From Ensifer sp. BR816 (GTDB lineage: Bacteria; Pseudomonadota; Alphaproteobacteria; Rhizobiales; Rhizobiaceae), in contig NZ_KB905370.1 in NCBI RefSeq assembly GCF_000378985.1, positions 2,554,764 through 2,611,208 on the forward strand: a DNA stretch of 56,445 nt, read 5' to 3'. Numbering within the stretch: the stretch's first letter is position 1; every line of letters starts with the position of its first letter. A program made the translations under genes and the position numbers. Below are positions 1 through 8,597 of the stretch, piece by piece. The notes beneath the pieces are model-generated. The model was not told where the DNA came from, ran no database searches, and worked only from the letters and a program-made list of their open reading frames with translations.

Positions 1-195
1 GATGCCCGCATTGGTCATGTGCAGTTGGTAGGCGCGCAGGTCATCGGCTGTGGCGGTGTCCGGTGATCGCTTCAGAAACCCGGCGAAATCCTTGATGGCT
101 CGGATATGCGCCTGCTGAGCTTTGTCGCCCATCCCACGGATGCGCATGTCTTCGATCATCCGCTCGCGCAGCGGGGTCGTCCTCTCCTCCGTCAT
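1..195 (-). CDS. Tyrosine recombinase/integrase, N-terminal part (cut by window edge)
   Basis: The 65 visible codons start at an ATG at 195 and run off the left edge. They read as the core-binding (SAM-like) N-terminal domain of a phage-type integrase: MTEERTTPLRERMIEDMR, then a helix around AHIRAIKDFAGFLKRSP and DDLRAYQLHM. Members of this family often accompany insertion sequences on rhizobial plasmids and catalyse site-specific strand exchange with a C-terminal Arg/His/Tyr domain, which lies outside the window. Its position beside degraded DNA fits a mobile-element border. Whether the full gene is intact cannot be seen. Confidence 0.7.
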   Translation of the reverse strand, partial: MTEERTTPLRERMIEDMRIRGMGDKAQQAHIRAIKDFAGFLKRSPDTATADDLRAYQLHMTNAGI

Positions 196-802
196 GGCAA
201 CCTCCTGTCTGAAGATTGAGAACACCTCAATCGTCAGCCAGGACCGCACACCTGCAAATGCACGCCGTTCAGATCATTCCTGCACCCTCACCACGGGCGC
301 CAGTGCCGCGCGAGCGGCTTCGTCCTCGGGTCGAGAATTCGCCTTCATCAGCGTCGCGGTGGTTGATCTTTTCGGTTCCAATCCGTCGCGAGAGGGTGGT
401 TTCCTGTCGTACGTCTGGTTGACCAGAACGAGCAAGTAGCGCCAAGGCCAGACATCCAGGGGCCACGTGCGCCATCGTTACCGTTCGGCAAACAGCCCAC
501 CGACATGCTGCTCATCGATGACTGGGCTGCCGGCGTGAGTCTTGGCTCCAAATAGTCCGCCTCGATGACGGTTTTCCGATCAGCCCCCCTTGCGGTTTGG
601 CGCGTTCTCGGAGCAATAATGAGAAGCCATAATGAAATGATAAAGTTCGAGGCAGGGTGCGTTTGGAGGTCGCAAACAGGCAGGGAACGAGCGGACACCG
701 ACCCAAGAACATCGGCAACGACCTGGTTTAGGGCACGGGATCGCATCTTGATTTAGTACCCCCAGGTACCCCTCCCTCGGTCCAGGCATGGGGAGGAAGC
801 AC
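196..802. other. Gene-poor stretch with element remnants
   Basis: I find no convincing gene in these roughly 600 bases; the short open frames have no recognisable family or good ribosome site. About 364-425 resembles 55461-55520 near the other end of the window (shared core close to GGTTCCATCCGTCGCGAGAG), suggesting a remnant of the same element. An imperfect tandem repeat (GTACCCCCAG then GTACCCCTCC) lies just upstream of the next gene. Confidence 0.4.
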
Positions 803-2581
803 ATGTGGCAATCGCCGCTGCTCGGGACGGCGAGTCGAACTGCGGCCTGGATTGGCCCTTCACCGTCGATCATGCTCCTCGTCGCGCTGGCAGTGGCCAC
901 GATAGCTATTGCAAAGGCCGACGATCTTCCAAAGGACACCTTGCGCCTGTTGCTTTGGCAGGCGCCGACCACGCTCAATCCGCACCTGGCGCCGGGCATC
1001 AAGGATCAGTTGGCCAGCCGGATCAATTACGAGCCACTCGCCACGTTTGACAAGAATGGCAAGCTCATTCCTTTCCTCGCCGCGGAGGCCCCATCGATCG
1101 AGAACGGGGACGTGGCACCAGACGGGAAATCGGTGACATGGAAGCTGAGGCAGGGCGTCAAGTGGTCCGACGGCAAGCCGTTCACGGCCAAGGACGTGCT
1201 GTTCACCTATCGGTTCATCACCAATCCCGATGTCGGCTCGTCGAGCGCGCCAAACTACAAGTCGGTCACGAGCGTCGAGGTGATCGACGACCATACCGTG
1301 AAGATCGAATTCAAGGATCCGACGCCGATCGGGTCGTACCCGTTCGTCGGCGTGCGGGGAAGCATCATCCCCGAGCATGTCTTCGCGGACTACAACAACG
1401 TCAACATCGCATCGGCGCCTGCCAATCTCGCGCCCGTCGGCACCGGGCCCTACATCGCCAACGAATTCCGCGCTGAAGATGTGCTGATGATCGGCGAGGA
1501 CGTCGTCAACACCGTCAAGATCATCTACGAGCCAAACCCCTTCTATCGCGACCCGGAGAAGCTTCGGTTCAAGCAGGTGACGCTCCAGGGCGGCGGCGAC
1601 GCCAACGTGGCGGCCAACGCCGTGCTGCGCGACGGCGTGGTCGACTATGCCTGGAACCTGCAGGTGGACGACGATGTGCTGAAGGGCCTGGAGGCAAAGG
1701 GCGTGGGCAAGGTGGCCTTCTCGTTCGGATCCTACATCGAGCGGATCATGCTCAACTTCACGGATCCGAACCGCGAAACCGACCAGGGCGAGCGCTCGAG
1801 CACGCAGTTTCCGCATCCCTTCCTCACGGACAAGCTGGTCCGCGAGGCCTTTGCCGATTCCGTCGATCGGGAGAAAATCGCCGCGCTCTATGGCCGGACC
1901 GGCCGCGCCACGGCCAATATCCTGATGGCGCCTTCGATCTACATCTCTCCCAACACGAGCTTCAACTTCGACCTGGCGAAGGCCGCGGCGCTGCTCGACG
2001 AGGCGGGCTGGGTGGACAGCGATGGCGATGGGGTTCGCGACAAGGGCGGCATTCAACTCCGCGTGCTCTATCAGACGACGGTCAATCCGGTCCGCCAGCA
2101 GACCCAGGAGATCGTCAAGCGCGATCTGGAATCGATCGGGGTCCTAGTGGAGAACAAGGTGACCGACTCCAGCATCTTTCTCGGCTCGGGCAACGACAAC
2201 ACCAATACCCGCCGGCACTTCTATTCCGATATCGAGGAGTATGCCTACGGCAACAAGAGTCCAGATCCGGGCGCCTATATGCGCGGTTGGATCTGCTCGG
2301 AAGCCGCGCAGCAGAAGAACAGCTGGGCAGGCGAGAACTGGAGCCGCTACTGTAACCCGGCCTATGATGCCCTCTACGAGCAAACCATGACGGAGGTGGA
2401 TCCGGAGAAGCGGCGGCAGCTGTTCGTGCAGATGAACGACCTGCTGATCGCGGATGCTGCTGTCGTGCCGATCGTGTACTGGGCCGACGTCACAGGGCTC
2501 GGCAAGGACATCGAGGGCTTCGACGGGACGCCCTGGGACTCCGAGACCTGGAACATCGCCGACTGGTATCGCAAACCATGA
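803..2581 (+). CDS. Peptide/nickel-type ABC substrate-binding protein (family 5), solo
   Basis: A 592-residue periplasmic binding protein of the SBP_bac_5 (DppA/OppA/NikA) family. Residues about 1-39 form a signal peptide with a hydrophobic core and an AKA|DD cleavage site. The family region around WKLRQGVKWSDGKPFTAKD and the N-terminal TTLNPHLAPG are typical. The ATG at 803 is preferred over 788 because GGGAGGAAG sits 6-7 bases before it. No permease or ATPase gene is next to it; instead a sensor adenylate cyclase follows after about 76 bases on the same strand. It may serve a transporter encoded elsewhere or present a ligand to that sensor (inference). The ligand is unknown. Confidence 0.85.
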   Translation: MWQSPLLGTASRTAAWIGPSPSIMLLVALAVATIAIAKADDLPKDTLRLLLWQAPTTLNPHLAPGIKDQLASRINYEPLATFDKNGKLIPFLAAEAPSIENGDVAPDGKSVTWKLRQGVKWSDGKPFTAKDVLFTYRFITNPDVGSSSAPNYKSVTSVEVIDDHTVKIEFKDPTPIGSYPFVGVRGSIIPEHVFADYNNVNIASAPANLAPVGTGPYIANEFRAEDVLMIGEDVVNTVKIIYEPNPFYRDPEKLRFKQVTLQGGGDANVAANAVLRDGVVDYAWNLQVDDDVLKGLEAKGVGKVAFSFGSYIERIMLNFTDPNRETDQGERSSTQFPHPFLTDKLVREAFADSVDREKIAALYGRTGRATANILMAPSIYISPNTSFNFDLAKAAALLDEAGWVDSDGDGVRDKGGIQLRVLYQTTVNPVRQQTQEIVKRDLESIGVLVENKVTDSSIFLGSGNDNTNTRRHFYSDIEEYAYGNKSPDPGAYMRGWICSEAAQQKNSWAGENWSRYCNPAYDALYEQTMTEVDPEKRRQLFVQMNDLLIADAAVVPIVYWADVTGLGKDIEGFDGTPWDSETWNIADWYRKP

Positions 2582-2657
2582 AGCGCTTGGCCGGTTCCGT
2601 CGGGAGAATGCTAACCGCCTGTGCGCCTTGGTCGCAAGGGATCGCGTGGACCGGTCG

Positions 2658-5375
2658 ATGACCCAGCCCAGCCCAGCTTCGATAGGCTTCGACCCGGGAT
2701 CGAACTTGTCGCGGTCGCGCGCCACAGTCGTCGGCGGGCGGCTTCTCGGTCGGCTCAAAATCGGCGGCAAGTTGACCCTCGGATTCGGCATTCTCGTGGC
2801 GCTCACGCTGATTGTCGTCGGCCTCAACTATCTCGGCAGCTTCAAGGCCGTCACCAACATGAATCGGACGAGCGACCTGCGCGCGCCGAGCGCACTCGCT
2901 TCCGCGCAGGCCCAGGCCGATCTGCTGCGCATGCTGGGCGAGGTCCGCGGCTATCTGGCCCTGGGCGACGAGGCTTATCGTGACGGCTATCGGAAAGCCA
3001 GCGACGCCTTCAACGCGGATCTCCAGATCCTCGAAGGGCTGCTGCACAAGGATCCCGCGGCGCGGGCGGCCGCCGCCGCATCGCGCGTGGATCACAACCT
3101 GGCTGCACTGAAGGCTTCGCTCGACCAGTGGCGCGAGCTGCCGGACCGGATGTTCAACCTGCGCAACGATCAGCTGCGCCGCGAACCGGCGCTCCGCATC
3201 CTGATCGTCGATGGCAATGCGCTCATCGCCTCTGTCGTGGTCGGCGCCAAGGCCATCATCGCTACGCAACAGCGCCGGGAGGCCACGCCAGCGAATATGG
3301 CTTTGCTGGCGGATATGGCGGCGTTTCAGAGCTCCTTCTTCGCCATGGTCTCCGGTTTGCGGGGCTACGTCACGACCAAGCGCGATACATTCAAGTACGA
3401 GTATGAATCGAATCTGACGATCAACAACACCGCGTGGGAGAATCTCGCGCGGAAGCAGGCCCAGCTCGATCCGACCCAGAAGACGAGGCTGGACAAGATC
3501 GCCCATGACCGCGATGCCTTCCTGCTCCTGCCGCCCCAGATGTTCTCGGCGGTTGAGGGCGAGCATGCGCGCGAGGACCTATATCTGTTTCGGACCGAGG
3601 CCGTGCCGCTGGCCGAGAAGATGCTCAAGCTCCTGAGCGACACCGCGGCTGAAGAACAGAGCCTGCTGCAAGAGGATCTCGCCAGCGGCCGGAACCAATT
3701 GGCGACGGCCCAGCAGGCCATCCTGCTGGGTGGCGTCGCCGCGGTGATACTCGGCCTGGCGCTGGCCTTCATCTTCCGGGAGAACATTGCCGGTCCGGTG
3801 CGGCGGCTGACGGCGATCGCCGAGCGGATCCGGGCAGGGGATCTGGCGGCGCGGGCGGCGGTCGAATCCTCCGACGAGATCGGCAACCTGGCTTCGACCT
3901 TCAACAAGATGACGGTGCGCCTGGGCGAGAGTCTGGACGATCTGGAGCGGCGGCGGAACGAGCAGGAGGCACTGGCGACGCAGTTTAGGCGCCACAGCGA
4001 GTATCTCGGTGCGCTGCACGATACGACGCTGGGCCTCATCCGGCGTCTCGACCTGACGGAGCTGCTGTCGGACCTTGTTGCCCGGGCCGGCCAGCTGCTC
4101 GGCACGGAGCACGGGTTCATCTATCTTGTCGATGAGACCGGCACGGCAATCGAGCGCCGCGTCGGGGTCGGCGTCTACGCGGCGTCGATCGGGCAGAAGC
4201 TGCGGTCGAACGAGGGGGTAGCGGGCAGAGTCTGGCAGTCCGGGCAATCGCTGGTCATCAACGACTATGACACCTGGGAGGGACGCGCAGCTGCAGCAGC
4301 GAAGCTGGAGATGACCGTGCGCTCTTGCATGGGCGTGCCGCTCAACTCCGGCAACGGTGTCATCGGCGTGCTCGGCATGGCCTATGTCACGCCTGATCTG
4401 CGCTTCGGCCAGGAGGAGGTCGAGCTGTTGAGCCGCTTCGCGCAGCTTGCCTCGATCTCTCTCGACAATGCGCGCCTCTTCATGACCGCCCAGGAGGCAC
4501 GGCACCGCGCCGAGGAGGCGAGCCAGCGTATCGGCGAGCAGAACCGGATGCTCGAATCGTTGTCGACGAAGCTCTCGAAATACCTGTCGCCGCAGGTCTA
4601 TGCCTCGATCTTCACGGGCAAGCAGAGTGTCGAGATCTCCTCGCGGCGCAAGAAGCTGACGATCTTCTTCTCCGACATCGCCGATTTCACCGAGACGACC
4701 GACAACCTCGAATCAGAGGAGCTGACTGGGCTGCTCAATCGCTATCTCACGGAGATGTCGAAGATCGCCCTCGAGTATGGCGCCACGATCGACAAGTATG
4801 TCGGCGACGCCATCCTCGCGTTCTTTGGCGACCCGGATACCCGGGGTGTTCGAGAGGATAGTCTCGCCTGCGTGAGGATGGCAATTGCTATGCAGCGCCG
4901 CATGCGGGAGCTCCAGTCCGAGTGGTCGGATGTGGGCACGGAGAGACCGTTCCAGCTGCGGATCGGCATCAATACGGGCTTTTGCACCGTCGGAAACTTC
5001 GGCAGCGAAGACCGGATGGATTACACGATCATCGGCGGCGAGGTGAACCTGGCATCGCGTTTGCAGGCACACGCCGAACTCGGCGGCATCCTCGTCGCTC
5101 ATGAGACTTATTCCCTGGTAAAGGACGATATCCCCGCCGAGGAACTTCAGTCCATTCGCGTCAAGGGCTTTGCGCAGCCGATCAGGACCTACCGCATTCT
5201 CGGCATCTGCGATGATCTCATCGACCAACGAAACATCGTTCGTCATCAGCAGGACGGCATCAAGATCGAGGTCGATTTTGCCCGCTTGTCGCCAGAGGAC
5301 CGCCCGAGGGTCATCCAGGTTGTCGAGGGTCTACTCTCCAGACTGACGTCGGGTCCCCAGTCGAGGTCTGAATAG
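2658..5375 (+). CDS. Membrane sensor class III adenylate cyclase (HAMP-GAF-cyclase)
   Basis: A 905-residue protein. TM1 is at about 38-60, a periplasmic sensor region at 61-350, TM2 at 353-373, HAMP at 375-428, GAF at 468-607 and a class III nucleotide cyclase domain at about 660-850. The cyclase has both metal aspartates (FSDIADFT and YVGDAILAFFGDP), the purine-selecting Lys (TIDKYVGD) and Asp (MDYTIIGG), and the Asn/Arg pair in VNLASRL, so ATP to cAMP is the expected reaction. The start is uncertain: GTG at 2646 behind AAGGGA is an alternative. It lies close downstream of the solo binding protein, so the two may be co-transcribed. The signal sensed is unknown. Confidence 0.85.
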   Translation: MTQPSPASIGFDPGSNLSRSRATVVGGRLLGRLKIGGKLTLGFGILVALTLIVVGLNYLGSFKAVTNMNRTSDLRAPSALASAQAQADLLRMLGEVRGYLALGDEAYRDGYRKASDAFNADLQILEGLLHKDPAARAAAAASRVDHNLAALKASLDQWRELPDRMFNLRNDQLRREPALRILIVDGNALIASVVVGAKAIIATQQRREATPANMALLADMAAFQSSFFAMVSGLRGYVTTKRDTFKYEYESNLTINNTAWENLARKQAQLDPTQKTRLDKIAHDRDAFLLLPPQMFSAVEGEHAREDLYLFRTEAVPLAEKMLKLLSDTAAEEQSLLQEDLASGRNQLATAQQAILLGGVAAVILGLALAFIFRENIAGPVRRLTAIAERIRAGDLAARAAVESSDEIGNLASTFNKMTVRLGESLDDLERRRNEQEALATQFRRHSEYLGALHDTTLGLIRRLDLTELLSDLVARAGQLLGTEHGFIYLVDETGTAIERRVGVGVYAASIGQKLRSNEGVAGRVWQSGQSLVINDYDTWEGRAAAAAKLEMTVRSCMGVPLNSGNGVIGVLGMAYVTPDLRFGQEEVELLSRFAQLASISLDNARLFMTAQEARHRAEEASQRIGEQNRMLESLSTKLSKYLSPQVYASIFTGKQSVEISSRRKKLTIFFSDIADFTETTDNLESEELTGLLNRYLTEMSKIALEYGATIDKYVGDAILAFFGDPDTRGVREDSLACVRMAIAMQRRMRELQSEWSDVGTERPFQLRIGINTGFCTVGNFGSEDRMDYTIIGGEVNLASRLQAHAELGGILVAHETYSLVKDDIPAEELQSIRVKGFAQPIRTYRILGICDDLIDQRNIVRHQQDGIKIEVDFARLSPEDRPRVIQVVEGLLSRLTSGPQSRSE

Positions 5376-5497
5376 GGTCAAAGCTTCCCCTTCAGATTCC
5401 CCGGCCGAATGTCCTTAACGGGTCGATTCTTCCGCTTCCTGACTGCGGCGACTGCAACGCGATGGGCATGCACCACGTCTAAGTAGGGTGAGGCCGA

Positions 5498-5653
5498 CTA
5501 CTCGATCCCCGGCATGCCGGCTATTCTCCCGGCGAGGAAATGAACCAGCAGCCTGACTCGGGAAATGCCCGCGCGCTCGGGTACGATCCTGCCAGCTTCC
5601 CACCCGGTATGTTCGAAATCACGAAAGGCTGTTGGATCGCGAGAACTCTCCAT
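5498..5653 (-). pseudogene. Truncated methyltransferase-like gene remnant
   Basis: A 51-codon frame with a very good ribosome site (AGGAGGG) and an N-terminus (DPTAFRDFEHTGWEAG) like that of some small class I SAM-dependent methyltransferases, where a RDFEHxGWE segment precedes the cofactor fold. The match is lost after about 20 residues and a stop follows soon after, with no glycine-rich SAM motif. I read it as the 5' stub of a broken gene. Family assignment is from memory of the N-terminal motif only. Confidence 0.35.
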
Positions 5654-5696
5654 CGTACCCTCCTGCAAAGAAGAGAGAAAAACATTATGCAGCAAT

Positions 5697-5707
5697 ACTA
5701 AATTAGT
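5697..5707. promoter_or_regulatory. Possible antitoxin operator palindrome
   Basis: ACTAA-A-TTAGT is a perfect short inverted repeat 55 bases before the antitoxin start. Antitoxins of this ribbon-helix-helix type usually bind A/T-rich inverted repeats in their own promoter. No experimental support; chance occurrence is possible. Confidence 0.3.
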
Positions 5708-5761
5708 TTCATGGCACTTCTAAATGGAGCGGGACGCTTTCTCTCTGCTCTGGATTTGACG

Positions 5762-6016
5762 ATGGCAATTCTGACAGTGCGGAATGTGCCCGATGAGGTG
5801 CATCGAGCTTTGCGCGTGCGGGCCGCGATGCACGGCCGCAGCGCCGAGGCGGAAGTCCGCGACATTCTCGAAAGTGTAGTGAGGCCGGAGCAGCGCGTCC
5901 GTATGGGCGATGCCTTGGCAGAGCTCGGCCGACGGCAGGGGCTGACCAATGATGATTTCGCCGTGTTTGACCAGGTACGTGATGATGCACCGGCGGAGCC
6001 GATGAGGTTTGAATGA
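5762..6016 (+). CDS. FitA-type ribbon-helix-helix antitoxin
   Basis: An 84-residue protein starting MAILTVRNVPDEVHRALRVR, the typical N-terminal beta strand and helix of FitA/StbC-like Arc-type DNA-binding antitoxins, followed by AAMHGRSAEAEVRDIL. An upstream in-frame ATG at 5711 would add 17 unlikely residues. The stop overlaps the start of the toxin gene by four bases (ATGA), so translation is coupled. It should bind and neutralise the PIN toxin and repress the operon. Such pairs stabilise plasmids or genomic islands; NtrP/NtrR of Sinorhizobium meliloti is a related arrangement. Confidence 0.85.
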   Translation: MAILTVRNVPDEVHRALRVRAAMHGRSAEAEVRDILESVVRPEQRVRMGDALAELGRRQGLTNDDFAVFDQVRDDAPAEPMRFE

Positions 6017-6432
6017 TCCTCTTGGATACGAATGTCGTCTCCGAGGCGATGAAACCAGAACCCAATCTAGCCGTCCGCTCTTGGCTGAACGAACAGGCCG
6101 CTGAAACGCTGTATCTGTCAAGTGTGACGTTGGCTGAACTGCTGTTTGGCATCGGTGCGTTGCCCGACGGTCGGCGCAAGAAGGCTCTAGCCGAGACGCT
6201 TGACGGCGTGCTTGAACTGTTTGGCGATCGTGTCTTGCCGTTCGACGTGGAAGCTGCTAGGCACTACGCCGGCTTGGCGGTGAAGGCCAGAGCGGCCGGC
6301 AGGGGTTTCCCGACCCCGGACGGATATATCGCCGCGATTGCCGCCTCCAAGGGATTTATCATAGCTACGCGCGACATCAGCCCCTTTGAAGCGGCGGGAC
6401 TTGCCGTCGTAAATCCTTGGAATAACAAATAA
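6013..6432 (+). CDS. vapC: PIN-domain ribonuclease toxin (VapC/FitB family)
   Basis: A 139-residue PIN-domain protein. Acidic metal ligands are visible: Asp5 in ILLDTNVVSE, Glu42-type in VTLAELLFG, and the Asp pair in PTPDGYIAAIA and IATRDISPF. Length and motif order are those of VapC/FitB toxins, which cleave RNA (often initiator tRNA). It overlaps the antitoxin gene by four bases. It appears complete and undamaged. Confidence 0.9.
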   Translation: MILLDTNVVSEAMKPEPNLAVRSWLNEQAAETLYLSSVTLAELLFGIGALPDGRRKKALAETLDGVLELFGDRVLPFDVEAARHYAGLAVKARAAGRGFPTPDGYIAAIAASKGFIIATRDISPFEAAGLAVVNPWNNK

Positions 6433-6780
6433 ATCCAAAGATACTGAACCTTGGGGCTCTTGCCTTCCTCCGCTGGTCTGAGGTTTGAATCGGCTCAAGG
6501 CGAGGAATGAACATTCACCTCTGGCTAAGACGGTGAGAAGACATCGCTATCCGCATTGAGCGACGAGCCAATCCATCGCTGCCCCGCATCCATCGTACCC
6601 GAGACGGTCCCGCCATCAACCGTCAGTTCCGCCGTGGGGGAAGAGGCCGATCTCGATCAGTTACGATCTCGATGACGGCTGCCTCATTTCCGCGTCGCCT
6701 GGTTTGAGCCGCTCGTTGACGTCGTCGATTACCCGCTGAATATTGCCGATCTTCCAGAGCGCATTTGGCACTCAGTTGAT
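6433..6780. other. Intergenic stretch with probable gene debris
   Basis: About 350 bases with no complete gene. On the minus strand two short stretches read as protein-like tails ending in stops (around 6520-6625 and 6660-6760), but neither has a start or a family I recognise. They could be remnants of genes once downstream of the dehydrogenase. Confidence 0.3.
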
Positions 6781-7566
6781 TCACGACATGATCAATCCGC
6801 CATCGACATTGATTGTCTGGCCGGTGATGTAGGCTGCGTCTTCCGAAGCCAGGAAGGCGACGAGGGCGCCGACTTCGGCGGGCGTCCCCGCGCGGCCCAT
6901 CGGTATGCCTTCGACCCATTCGGCCATGAGTTCGCCCGGGCCGTATTCGCCGAGCATCTGGCCCCAGACCCTGTCGTTGTAGTCCCACATTTCGGTGTGG
7001 ATGATGCCGGGGCAGATGGCGTTCACCGTGATGCCCTCGCGGGCGAGTTCCTTGGCGAGGCTCTGTGTCACGCCGACGACGCCGAACTTCGAGGCGGCGT
7101 AGTGCGGGGTGTAGATGAAGCCCTGCCGCGCCTGGCCCGAGGCGGTGTTGATCAGGCGGCCCTTCGAGCCGCTGGCGCGGAACCGGCGGATCGCCTCCTG
7201 GCAGCACAGGAAGACGCCCTTCGTATTGACGTCGAGGTTCAGGTCCCATTCGCGCTCGGTCAGGTCCTCGACCTTGGCGATGGTGATGACCCCGGCATTC
7301 TGCACCGATACGGAGATGGCGCCGAGCTTCGCTTCGGCCGCGCCGTAGGCGTCCCGCACGGCCGCCGCGTCGGTCACGTCCAGCACGATGCCGATCACGT
7401 CCGCGCCGGTCTCATTGGCGAGCGCCTCGGCGGCTGCCGGCGTGTCCTTCTCGATTGCGGCGATGGCGACTTTGGCCCCCTCCTCGGCAAAGCGCTTGGC
7501 GATGCCGCGACCGATCCCCTTGTTGCCCCCGGTGACGAAAACCGTCTGGCCTGCAAAACGTCTCAT
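6781..7566 (-). CDS. SDR-family sugar/polyol dehydrogenase
   Basis: A 261-residue classical short-chain dehydrogenase. The NAD(P)-binding motif TGGNKGIG lies at residues 13-20, the NAG-type motif at VQNAGV, the catalytic Ser in INTASG, and Tyr/Lys in YAASK. The C-terminal INVDGGLIMS is typical. The ATG at 7566 follows GGAGGAAAG; a longer frame upstream is unlikely. It is last in the minus-strand run transketolase subunits, kinase, regulator, dehydrogenase. In this setting it probably oxidises a polyol or sugar to a ketose or interconverts related intermediates. The exact substrate cannot be read from the sequence. Confidence 0.8.
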   Translation of the reverse strand: MRRFAGQTVFVTGGNKGIGRGIAKRFAEEGAKVAIAAIEKDTPAAAEALANETGADVIGIVLDVTDAAAVRDAYGAAEAKLGAISVSVQNAGVITIAKVEDLTEREWDLNLDVNTKGVFLCCQEAIRRFRASGSKGRLINTASGQARQGFIYTPHYAASKFGVVGVTQSLAKELAREGITVNAICPGIIHTEMWDYNDRVWGQMLGEYGPGELMAEWVEGIPMGRAGTPAEVGALVAFLASEDAAYITGQTINVDGGLIMS

Positions 7567-7616
7567 GGTCTTTCCTCCATAATGCGCAGCAGGCCGAAGG
7601 CTGATCTCGGGCAAGA

Positions 7617-8567
7617 TCAGGCCGTGAGCCGAGCCGCGGTGAACTTGTCGGTGACAAGCACATCGATGACGCCGAGTTTCAGGGCGCCCGCAATGGCTTC
7701 GGTCTTCGATTCTCCGCCCGCCAGCGCCATGACGCGGTCGGCCTTCCTGAGGTCTTCGAGCGAAATGCCGATGACCCGGTCGTTGAGCGGCGTTTCGACC
7801 GGCTTTCCGTCCCTGTCATAGAACCGATAAGAGATCTCGCCGACGGCGCCGGCCTCGTGTAGCATCGCCATTTCCTGTCGGGAGAAGGTGTTGCCGGAGC
7901 GGGCGAGGAGCTCGGACGGCTCCACCGCACCGATGCCGACGATCGCCAGGCTGAGGCGGCCGAACAGGTCCATCGTCTCGCGCACGACCGGGTCGGCGAG
8001 CATGACGAGTTTTGCCTCGCGCGACGAGGTGATGCCCTGGACGAGAAGCAGCCGCGGTTCGCCGCCGGTGAGCCGCGCAAGGCGCGCCGTCAGCTGCGTG
8101 GCGTGGGTTTGGACCGAGGCGTCCCCCATGCCGCCGAGAATCTGCACGATATATTTGGCCTTGGCTGTCTTGAGTGGGTGGATGTTGTCCACCATGCGCA
8201 GGATCGTCTGGCTCCAGCTCGAGACGCCGATGATCTCGTCCTGCTGCAGGGTAACCTCGAAGAAATGGGCGGCCGCCTCGCCGATGCGCGCCATGATCGC
8301 CCCGTCGCGGTCCTCGGAACAGTCGATGACAATCGCCTCCGTCAGGCCGTAGCGGTCGCGCAACGCGGTTTCGAGATCGGCGAAGGTGCCCGGCGGCGGA
8401 ATGACGGTGGTCCGGACGATGTCTTCCTGCTCGGCCCGCTTCAGCATGCGCGACACGGTCGCCTGCGACATGCGCATGACCTCGGCGATCTCTGCCTGCC
8501 GTTTGCCCTCGATATGATACATCTGAGCAACTCGTGCGATCAGTCGCAGCTCGTTGAGCCGTCCCAT
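7617..8567 (-). CDS. SorC/DeoR-type sugar-binding transcriptional regulator
   Basis: A 316-residue regulator with an N-terminal helix-turn-helix (about residues 17-38, KRQAEIAEVMRMSQATVSRM) and a C-terminal sugar-phosphate-binding SorC domain of the isomerase-like fold (ILGGMGD, the loop AVEPSELLARSG and the C-terminal LVTDKFTA). Proteins of this family respond to phosphorylated sugars and control their own catabolic operon. The ATG at 8567 sits 5-6 bases after TTGGAGG. It follows the kinase gene by 22 bases and precedes the SDR gene, so it should be part of the operon it controls. Confidence 0.85.
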   Translation of the reverse strand: MGRLNELRLIARVAQMYHIEGKRQAEIAEVMRMSQATVSRMLKRAEQEDIVRTTVIPPPGTFADLETALRDRYGLTEAIVIDCSEDRDGAIMARIGEAAAHFFEVTLQQDEIIGVSSWSQTILRMVDNIHPLKTAKAKYIVQILGGMGDASVQTHATQLTARLARLTGGEPRLLLVQGITSSREAKLVMLADPVVRETMDLFGRLSLAIVGIGAVEPSELLARSGNTFSRQEMAMLHEAGAVGEISYRFYDRDGKPVETPLNDRVIGISLEDLRKADRVMALAGGESKTEAIAGALKLGVIDVLVTDKFTAARLTA

Positions 8568-8581
8568 GGAATCCTCCAAGT

Positions 8582-8597
8582 GTGAATTTTTATTCAC
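8582..8597. promoter_or_regulatory. Candidate SorC operator (inverted repeat)
   Basis: GTGAAT-TTTT-ATTCAC is a perfect hexamer inverted repeat that overlaps the 3' end of the kinase gene, just ahead of the regulator's ribosome site. Read on the minus strand it contains TGAATAA, a word also found ahead of the transketolase gene (11932-11938) and the permease gene (12061-12067). It could be an internal operator for regulator and dehydrogenase. Confidence 0.4.

Noticed and set aside
122..439. A 105-codon plus-strand frame near the left edge
   Set aside because: It is antisense to the integrase start and then runs through non-coding debris, with no ribosome site or family.
781..802. GTACCCC repeats upstream of the solo binding protein as an operator
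   Set aside because: Only two adjacent imperfect copies, no matching regulator gene nearby and no second occurrence in the window.
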